Part shown: piece after piece, positions 24,144-30,078 of the stretch
How the letters are laid out: the number at the start of each line of letters is the position of its first letter
Position numbering within the stretch: the first letter of the stretch is position 1
NCBI GenBank assembly: GCA_946406095.1
Contig: CAMJJO010000006.1
Coordinates: 1-30,078 of the forward strand
Direction of reading: 5' to 3'
Length of the DNA stretch: 30,078 bases
Origin: an uncultured Bacteroidales bacterium
GTDB lineage: Bacteria > Bacteroidota > Bacteroidia > Bacteroidales > UBA932
Notes under the pieces: generated by a model
Database searches by the model: none
What the model saw: the letters and a program-made list of their open reading frames with translations, nothing else
What the model was told of the DNA's origin: nothing
Translations under genes and position numbers: made by a program

Positions 24144-25661
24144 TTACTTCGTCTGCGCGAGTATCTTTTCGCCCTTGGCGATGGCATCTTCCAGCGTGCC
24201 CACGTTAAGGAAGGCCTGCTCGGGGAGATGGTCCACTTCGCCGTCCAGGATGGCCTTGAAGCCCTTGATGGTGTCTTCTATATCCACCATCACGCCCGGG
24301 CAGCCGTTGAAGGCGGCGGCCACGTGGAGGGGCTGGCTCAGGAAGCGCTGCACGCGGCGGGCGCGGTTGACGGTGATTTTATCCTCGTCCGAAAGCTCGT
24401 CCATTCCGAGGATGGCGATTATATCCTGAAGTTCCTTGTAGCGCTGGAGTATCTGCTTCACGCGCTGGGCCGTCTCGTAATGCTCCTTGCCCACGATGTT
24501 CGGGTCCAGGATGCGGGAGGTAGATTCCAGCGGGTCCACTGCCGGGTAGATGCCGAGGGTGGCTATCTTTCGGCTGAGCACCGTGGTCGCGTCCAGATGG
24601 CTGAAGGTGGTGGCCGGCGCCGGGTCGGTCAGGTCGTCCGCCGGCACGTAGACCGCCTGCACGGAGGTGATGGATCCGTTCTTGGTAGAGGTGATGCGCT
24701 CCTGCATCTGGCCCATCTCGGTGGCCAGCGTAGGCTGATATCCCACGGCGGAAGGCATACGGCCGAGAAGGGCGCTGACCTCGGAACCGGCCTGGGTGAA
24801 GCGGAAGATGTTGTCGATGAAGAAGAGGATGTCCTTCGGGGCGGAGGGATCGGTGGAATCGCGGAAGGATTCCGCCAGGGTCAGACCGCTCAGGGCCACG
24901 CTGGAACGCGCTCCCGGGGGCTCGTTCATCTGCCCGAAAACCATCGCCACCTGGCTCTGCGCCATCTGCTCGCGGTCTACCTTGGAAAGGTCCCACTTGC
25001 CTTCTTCCATCCCCTTTTCGAACTCCTCGCCATACTTGATGACCTTGGATTCTATCATCTCCCGGAGGAGGTCGTTACCCTCGCGGGTGCGCTCGCCCAC
25101 TCCGGCGAAGACGCTGAATCCGTTATGCTTCTTTGCGATGTTGTTGATAAGCTCCTTGATGAGCACGGTCTTTCCCACTCCCGCGCCGCCGAAGAGGCCG
25201 ATCTTTCCGCCCTTGAGGTAGGGCTCGAGGAGGTCGATGACCTTGATGCCGGTGAACAGGACTTCCTGGCTCGTGGTCAGTTCCTCGAACTTGGGGGCTT
25301 CGCGGTGGATGGGGAGGCTCCCCTCGCGGCTGAGTTCGCCCAGGCCGTCGATGGTATCGCCGGTGACGTTCATCACGCGGCCGCGGATCTGGGTGCCCGC
25401 GGGCATGGTGACGGGGCTGCCCGTGCTTTCGACCTCCAGCCCGCGGCGCAGACCGTCGGTGGAGTCCATCGCAACGCAGCGGACGGTATCCTCGCCAATA
25501 TGCTGCTGTACCTCTATTATAAGGGTCTTGCCATCGGCCTTATGCACCTTCAAGGCGTCGTGGATGGACGGCAGGGCGGCCTCCTGCTTCTCGCTCAAAT
25601 CGAAGTGCACGTCCACTACCGGGCCGATTATCTGGGAAATGTGTCCTGTAACTGCTGACAT
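24144..25661 (-). CDS. atpD: ATP synthase beta subunit (catalytic)
   Basis: The 505-residue subunit makes ATP in F1. The P-loop GGAGVGKT spans 158-165 (K164). The catalytic glutamate is E190 in GVGERTREGNDL, followed by the family segments MVFGQMNEPPGAR, FIDNIFRFTQAGSEVSALLGRMPSAVGYQPTL and ELSDEDK (the DELSEED-loop equivalent). Everything needed for catalysis is present. It is the first gene of the atp operon, as is usual in Bacteroidetes, with a likely promoter 45 nt upstream of ATG 25661. Confidence 0.99.
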   Translation of the reverse strand: MSAVTGHISQIIGPVVDVHFDLSEKQEAALPSIHDALKVHKADGKTLIIEVQQHIGEDTVRCVAMDSTDGLRRGLEVESTGSPVTMPAGTQIRGRVMNVTGDTIDGLGELSREGSLPIHREAPKFEELTTSQEVLFTGIKVIDLLEPYLKGGKIGLFGGAGVGKTVLIKELINNIAKKHNGFSVFAGVGERTREGNDLLREMIESKVIKYGEEFEKGMEEGKWDLSKVDREQMAQSQVAMVFGQMNEPPGARSSVALSGLTLAESFRDSTDPSAPKDILFFIDNIFRFTQAGSEVSALLGRMPSAVGYQPTLATEMGQMQERITSTKNGSITSVQAVYVPADDLTDPAPATTFSHLDATTVLSRKIATLGIYPAVDPLESTSRILDPNIVGKEHYETAQRVKQILQRYKELQDIIAILGMDELSDEDKITVNRARRVQRFLSQPLHVAAAFNGCPGVMVDIEDTIKGFKAILDGEVDHLPEQAFLNVGTLEDAIAKGEKILAQTK

Positions 25662-25705
25662 ACTTTCTTTTTTACTGCCGGAACACCCGTCCGGCGCGTA
25701 ATCGT

Positions 25706-25713
25706 CAAAGTTA
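25706..25713 (-). promoter_or_regulatory. Candidate -7 box (TAACTTTG) for the atp operon
   Basis: Minus-strand TAACTTTG is an exact TAnnTTTG match, 45 nt before the atpD ATG and preceded by a T-rich run. A clear -33 TTTG is not visible at the expected spacing, so the call rests on the -7 box, the position and the AT-rich setting in an otherwise GC-rich gap. Confidence 0.55.
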
Positions 25714-25779
25714 CAAAAAAGATTCCTAATTGACTAATTTTCGACCTTAGCGCAACAACTGGTTCCGAAAACTCCCTCG

Positions 25780-25877
25780 CGGGCAGAAAAATGCCCCGAT
25801 TCCTGCCCGGAGTCCGCGAAAGCTGTTGCGCCGGCAGAAAAACGCCGGAAATCCTGCCCGGAGCCCGAAAAAACGGG
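25780..25877. repeat. Two tandem imperfect copies of a hairpin-forming intergenic repeat
   Basis: Copy A begins at 25780 and copy B at 25831, a 51-nt period. Both contain GGCAGAAAAA, then a complementary block, then TCCTGCCCGGAG. Each folds as a GC stem around an A-rich loop (plus-strand reading): GGGCA-GAAAAA-TGCCC, CCGGC-AGAAAAAC-GCCGG, and lastly CCCG-AAAAAA-CGGG (25864-25877). An outer dyad GCGCAACA/TGTTGCGC (25750-25757, 25824-25831) spans copy A. The stretch lies just past the GH2 stop and upstream of the atp promoter. It may act as terminator or be a REP-like repeat; the T runs sit in loops rather than after stems. Confidence 0.6.
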
Positions 25878-25889
25878 ACACCTGCAGCA

Positions 25890-28301
25890 TTAGAGGGCTG
25901 AATTAACGGAGAGTTTGGCGGTGCGGAGACGGCGGCCGGAGACCTTAAGACGGATGCGGCCGGGAGTTTGGGAAGATTGAACGATTACAGTGAGTTTGCC
26001 GTTGAAGGCGTGCATACGGGGTTCGTGGAAAATATCCAGGCAGGTGGGATCGCCGTTCGCTGCGGCACGGTATGAACCTGCGCCGGAGACCTTGAATTTG
26101 AGTAGAGACCCGTCCAGAGGACATAGGTTGCCTTTTTTATCCAGAATCGAAACGGTTACATAGGCGAGATCCTTGCCGTCGGATTTCAATGCGTGACCGT
26201 CATAAGACAGGCTGATTCGATGTGGTTTGCCGGCCGTGCGAACGAAAGCGGAATCCGCAGGAGCGCCATCGCGATAAGCCACCACCTTCAGTTCACCTGG
26301 CTCGTAATCGATATCTTCCCATATCAGGCGGTAGCGGCTTTCGAGCGCTTCCTCCTGGCCACCGTGCGTGGGTTCCACGGCAACGGCTTTCTTTCTGATA
26401 CCCAATGACTTTCCGTTCAGGAATAGCTCAGCCTCATCGTAGCTTGTGAACACCATAACCGGCACCTTGTCACCCTTCTTCCAGTTCCAGTGAGGTAAAA
26501 TATGAAGGGTTTCGGAGTTGCGGTTCCACACGCTTCGGAAGAGCCAGAAGCGGTCTTTAGGCAGGGATGCCAGGTCGATGATACCGAACATCGAAGAGTG
26601 GTTCGGCCAGGCATCGGTATCGTATGGGCTGGGCTCGCCCAGATAGTCGAATCCCGTCCATACGAACTGCCCGAGGGTCCAGGGATAATCGTCCGCCAGG
26701 GCGAAATCCACGTCCGGGATATTTGACCATGAACAGGCATCCAACTCATAGGCGGAGCACTGCTGGTCGGGATCTTTTGCGCTGAAACGCTTTACCGCCG
26801 GCAATTTGTAAACCCCGCGGGAACTCACGGTAGAACCAGTTTCCGTGCCGAGGATAAATCCCTGGGGCAGAGCCGCATACGCCTCTTCGTAGCGGAAGGT
26901 GCGATAGTTCAGGCCGGGCACGTCGATGCAGGCTGCAAAGCCATTTGAAAGCACGCACGAAACCTGGTCCATGCCACAGGTGACAAGCCGCGTGGGATCT
27001 TCCCTGTGGCAAATACCCCGCAGGAAAGAAGCGACTTTATACCCCTCCGGACTGCACTGCGTAGGTACTTCGTTGCCTATGCTCCAAAGAACCACGGAAG
27101 GATGGTTGCGATACTGGCGGAGCATATTCACCATATCCTTTTCCGCCCATTCCTCAAAATATCTGTGATAACCATTGCGGCACTTGGCCACATCCCATTC
27201 ATCAAAAGGCTCGAGCATCATCATGAAGCCCATTTCATCACATAGCCGCACCAGCTCCGGAGCCGGCATATTGTGAGAAGTCCGGATGGCGTCACAGCCC
27301 ATATCCTTCAACAATTCAAGCTGGTGCCTGATTGCCGACTCATTTACGGCTGCTCCCAGAGGCCCGAGGTCATGATGATTGCAGACACCCTGGAACTTGC
27401 GCGATTCGCCATTCAGCAGGAAACCCTTTCCGGGGATAAACTCCACACTGCGGATTCCAAAAACCGTCTCATAGCGGTCTGTCTCACGAATCCCGTCCCC
27501 TATTACCGATACCGCCTTGTACAAAGAAGGTGTTTCAGGGCTCCATAGTTCCGGAGCCGGGATGCCGAAATCCTGGACCGCAGTGCTTTCTCCGGGCTGA
27601 AGAGAAGAATCCGCTTCTGCAACCACGTCTCCGTCAGGCCCTATTATGCAAGTATGCACCTTGGCACCTATGTCATCTACCCCTTCCAGAGTTGTTTCCA
27701 GGTGAACGGAGGCGAAATCGGCAGATACCTCAGGAGTAGCAACGTGTGTTCCCCATACTCCTACATGTAAAGTTTCAGTGAGAACAAGATGAACGTTGCG
27801 ATAGAGGCCTGCACCGGGATACCAGCGAGAAGAGTTGGGGAGATTCTCCAGCCGCACGGCAAGTTCGTTGGAACCCGGCTTCACGAAGTCCGTGACATCT
27901 ACATAAAACGAGTTGTATCCATAAGGCCAGAAGCAGACCTCTTTTCCGTTGACGAATACGTGCGCCTCGCTCATTGCACCGTCGAAGACCAGCGTCGCCC
28001 GCTTGCCGGAGGGCACCTCGAAACTGCATCTGTACCATCCGCAGCCCACATAAGGCAGGCCGCCAGTGCGTCCGGTCTTAAGCGAGGCCTTTTTCTCATA
28101 ATTCTGCGTAACCGCCACGTTCTGAAGGTCGTACTCACGGCTGAAAGGGCCGTAGATAGCCCAATCGTGGGGTATGCACACTTCCTCCTCGGGGGCATCT
28201 CCACGATGGAACTTCCACCCCTTCTCCAGCAGCACTTCGCTCCTCTGGGCGAAGGCTGAAATCGAAAGCGACAAGGTCGCAACCAGCAGGAGTGCACGCA
28301 T
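25890..28301 (-). CDS. Secreted glycoside hydrolase family 2 (beta-galactosidase-like)
   Basis: The 803-residue enzyme has a signal peptide (MRALLLVATLSLSISAFA), so it acts in the periplasm or at the surface. The order is that of GH2: sugar-binding jelly roll (about 25-185, with GWYRCSFEVPSG and RWYPGAGLYRNV), Ig-like domain (about 190-290), then a TIM barrel with acid/base E411 (LWSIGNEV) and nucleophile E487 (ILGTETGS). HNMPAPELVRLCDEMGF is also typical. Residues about 605-670 resemble DUF4982 (WNWKKGDKVPVMVFTSYDEAELFLNGKSLG region), and a further Ig/invasin-like domain closes the protein. Many related enzymes are beta-galactosidases, but beta-glucuronidase or mannosidase activity cannot be excluded. 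The start overlaps the stop of the GH3 gene by 1 nt (TAATG), so the two act together, probably on one oligosaccharide. Confidence 0.93.
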   Translation of the reverse strand: MRALLLVATLSLSISAFAQRSEVLLEKGWKFHRGDAPEEEVCIPHDWAIYGPFSREYDLQNVAVTQNYEKKASLKTGRTGGLPYVGCGWYRCSFEVPSGKRATLVFDGAMSEAHVFVNGKEVCFWPYGYNSFYVDVTDFVKPGSNELAVRLENLPNSSRWYPGAGLYRNVHLVLTETLHVGVWGTHVATPEVSADFASVHLETTLEGVDDIGAKVHTCIIGPDGDVVAEADSSLQPGESTAVQDFGIPAPELWSPETPSLYKAVSVIGDGIRETDRYETVFGIRSVEFIPGKGFLLNGESRKFQGVCNHHDLGPLGAAVNESAIRHQLELLKDMGCDAIRTSHNMPAPELVRLCDEMGFMMMLEPFDEWDVAKCRNGYHRYFEEWAEKDMVNMLRQYRNHPSVVLWSIGNEVPTQCSPEGYKVASFLRGICHREDPTRLVTCGMDQVSCVLSNGFAACIDVPGLNYRTFRYEEAYAALPQGFILGTETGSTVSSRGVYKLPAVKRFSAKDPDQQCSAYELDACSWSNIPDVDFALADDYPWTLGQFVWTGFDYLGEPSPYDTDAWPNHSSMFGIIDLASLPKDRFWLFRSVWNRNSETLHILPHWNWKKGDKVPVMVFTSYDEAELFLNGKSLGIRKKAVAVEPTHGGQEEALESRYRLIWEDIDYEPGELKVVAYRDGAPADSAFVRTAGKPHRISLSYDGHALKSDGKDLAYVTVSILDKKGNLCPLDGSLLKFKVSGAGSYRAAANGDPTCLDIFHEPRMHAFNGKLTVIVQSSQTPGRIRLKVSGRRLRTAKLSVNSAL

Positions 28302-30078
28302 TACAGGTTCAGCTTAAGATCTTTGTCACCTACAAGGATATGATATTCTCCGGGCTCGACGAAATACTTCCCGTCACCGTCCAGATAACCAAGGTCCCGT
28401 GCGGGATCCACCTCAAAGCGGAATACTTCCGTGGCCCCGGCTCGTATCATCTTCTTTTCGAAGAACTTGAGTTCCTTTTCGGGCCTTGTGACCACGGAAC
28501 AATAAGGATCGCTTATAAACCATAGCACAGCTTCCTTCCCGTCCACGCAACCGGTATTACTGACCTCCACCTCAACGGTGAAAGTTGCATCCAGCGAAGG
28601 TGTACCCACCACACGAGGTTCGCCGTAAACGAAGGTGGTGTAGCTCAGGCCATGCCCGAATTCATAGAGAGGTTCAGATGTAACCCCGTCTTTATACAGG
28701 CCCTGACTGCCCCTGCGGGCGGATTTGTGGCGGTTGTAATATATGGGAATCTGCCCGGTGGCATAAGGGAAGGTTATGGCAAGTTTCCCGGAAGGATTGA
28801 TGCGGCCGGACAGGATTCCAGCAAGGGCGGATGCCCCGTTCACGCCGGGCTGCCAGGTTTCCACGACGCCATCTGCATAAGCATCGATGCGCGGCAATTC
28901 CAGCGGGCGACCGTTTGTAAGCGTCACCACTACAGGCTTTTTAAACATCTTAAGGGTTGAGAGCAGGCCTTCCTGCACGTTCGGAAGGGCAATGCTGGTG
29001 CGTGAGGTGTTCTCTCCGCTCCAGTTGAACTTTTCTCCCAGACAGCAGATTACTACATCAGCCCACTTCGCAAGGTCCGTGGCTTCCGTAAAAAAACCAT
29101 CCGGCTTTCCGTCGACTCCGCATCCTTCGGCATAACGCACTTCGGCATCGGGGAATTCGCGTCTGATACCATCCAGGAACACATCGACCTCACCGGACTC
29201 GGTATGCCCCCGCCAGTTGCCGCGGAGGTCGGAACCATTGTTGGCAAGAGGCCCTACAACCGCGATTTTCCTTACATTGCGCAGAGGAAGGACGCCGTTA
29301 TTTTTAAGCAGCACCATCGACTCTGCGGCGAGTTCGGATGCAGTCTGCATAGCCTCCGGCAGGAAGAAACGCTCCTCCGGCTTGCTTTCGGGAGTGTATG
29401 GATTCTCGAACAGTCCGAGCCGGAATTTCACCCGCAGCACGCGGCGCACCGCCTCATCCACCACAAAAATGGGCAATTTGCCCTCATTCACCAGTTCTTC
29501 CAGATACTTGTCGTAGCCGTGGGACATCATATCCATATCCACACCGGCCTTCAAGGCAACTTCGCTGGCTTCCTTCAGGTCTGCGCAGTAGCCCTGGTTG
29601 ATGAGCTGCACCACGGCGCCCCAGTCGGATACCACCAGTCCGTCGAAACCCCAGGCATCCCGGAGAACCTCAGTGAGAGTATAATGGTTGGCGGAACCGG
29701 GCACGCCGCTGATATCGTTGAAAGAACTCATCAGCGAAGGAGCCCCGGCCTCGACGCACATCTTATAAGGATAGAGGTAAGAATTCCAAAGGGTAGCACG
29801 GGATATTTCGGTATAGGTGTAATCCCTTCCGGCCTCGGACAGGCCATAACCGACATAGTGCTTCAGGCAGGCGGCAACCGCATCCAGACTCTTCAAACCG
29901 GCCCCCTGATAGCCACGCACGGTGGCGGCTCCGAATACACCGTTCACATAAGGGTCCTCACCGTACCCTTCCGCCACACGGCCCCAGCGAGGATCGCGGG
30001 CGACATCTATCATGGGCGAGAACGTCCAGTCCACACCGCTCCTGCGGGCTTCGCGGGCCGAATGTGCACACATCTTTT
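28301..30078 (-). CDS. bglX: Glycoside hydrolase family 3 beta-glycosidase (BglX-like), 5' end outside window
   Basis: The frame stays open to the window edge; 590 residues are visible counting from an internal Met at 30073, and the enzyme normally has about 750, so the N-terminus is missing. The visible part begins inside the GH3 TIM barrel (FSPMIDVARDPRWGRVAEGYGEDPY, KHYVGYG). It has the nucleophile Asp in GLVVSDWGAV (visible residue 150), the C-terminal alpha/beta domain with the probable acid/base Glu in WSGENTSRTSIALP, and a fibronectin-III-like tail (FVEPGEYHILVGD). BglX-type enzymes remove terminal beta-linked glucose or related sugars from short oligosaccharides, usually in the periplasm. 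The signal peptide cannot be checked. TAATG overlap with the GH2 gene indicates one operon. Confidence 0.93.
   Translation of the reverse strand, partial: KMCAHSAREARRSGVDWTFSPMIDVARDPRWGRVAEGYGEDPYVNGVFGAATVRGYQGAGLKSLDAVAACLKHYVGYGLSEAGRDYTYTEISRATLWNSYLYPYKMCVEAGAPSLMSSFNDISGVPGSANHYTLTEVLRDAWGFDGLVVSDWGAVVQLINQGYCADLKEASEVALKAGVDMDMMSHGYDKYLEELVNEGKLPIFVVDEAVRRVLRVKFRLGLFENPYTPESKPEERFFLPEAMQTASELAAESMVLLKNNGVLPLRNVRKIAVVGPLANNGSDLRGNWRGHTESGEVDVFLDGIRREFPDAEVRYAEGCGVDGKPDGFFTEATDLAKWADVVICCLGEKFNWSGENTSRTSIALPNVQEGLLSTLKMFKKPVVVTLTNGRPLELPRIDAYADGVVETWQPGVNGASALAGILSGRINPSGKLAITFPYATGQIPIYYNRHKSARRGSQGLYKDGVTSEPLYEFGHGLSYTTFVYGEPRVVGTPSLDATFTVEVEVSNTGCVDGKEAVLWFISDPYCSVVTRPEKELKFFEKKMIRAGATEVFRFEVDPARDLGYLDGDGKYFVEPGEYHILVGDKDLKLNL

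Noticed and set aside
24039..25658. Plus-strand open frame opposite atpD
   Set aside because: It is antisense to a textbook beta subunit with all catalytic motifs; no independent support.
1..30078. tRNA, rRNA, CRISPR, integrase or transposase genes
   Set aside because: I looked in all gaps and found no cloverleaf-like sequence, regular spaced repeats or recombinase motifs; the gaps are mostly under 310 nt and are explained by promoters, terminators and repeats.

Overview
The window looks like a chromosomal segment from a fairly GC-rich member of the Bacteroidales (gut or rumen type). The reasons are a SusC/SusD pair, a subtilase with a type IX secretion (T9SS) C-terminal tail, a PorV/PorQ-type barrel, a BACON lipoprotein, an ATP synthase operon in the order D-C-B-E-F-H-A-G with a very short epsilon subunit and a signal-peptide-bearing a subunit, Bacteroidetes-style TAnnTTTG promoter boxes, and almost no Shine-Dalgarno sites. 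Every supported gene lies on the minus strand, so transcription runs from high to low coordinates. No tRNA, rRNA, CRISPR array, integrase or transposase was found.

Layout in transcription order. (1) 30078-25890: a GH3 beta-glycosidase cut by the window edge, overlapping by 1 nt a secreted GH2 beta-galactosidase-like enzyme. (2) 25889-25662: an intergenic stretch with two tandem hairpin repeats and the likely atp promoter. (3) 25661-18329: atpD, atpC, atpB, atpE, atpF, atpH, atpA, atpG, then a thiamine pyrophosphokinase gene coupled to atpG by an ATGA overlap. (4) 18328-18025: an AT-rich gap with a palindromic candidate operator upstream of susC. (5) 18024-12513: susC, susD and a Calx-beta-like lipoprotein in the SusE/F position, closed by a strong terminator. 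(6) 12415-5178: five tightly packed genes with their own promoter, encoding an unknown secreted protein, an S8 subtilase with a T9SS tail, a PorV/PorQ-like barrel, a BACON lipoprotein and an M6 metalloprotease, closed by a hairpin terminator. (7) 5103-5: alaS overlapping an in-frame fusion of an LptF/LptG-type permease and methionyl-tRNA formyltransferase.

Two things stand out. First, GC-rich palindromic elements sit inside conserved housekeeping genes without breaking the reading frame. One is in the formyltransferase and two are in atpG. One atpG copy has perfect 19-bp inverted arms and shares a hairpin core with the formyltransferase copy. The second atpG insert carries a diverged copy of the same arm. 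This resembles in principle the Rickettsia palindromic elements and may be an undescribed family. Second, the protease, PorV-like and BACON operon lies directly downstream of the susCD unit. It could form a surface protein-degradation and peptide-uptake locus, comparable in logic to gingipains plus RagAB in Porphyromonas. That functional link is inference.
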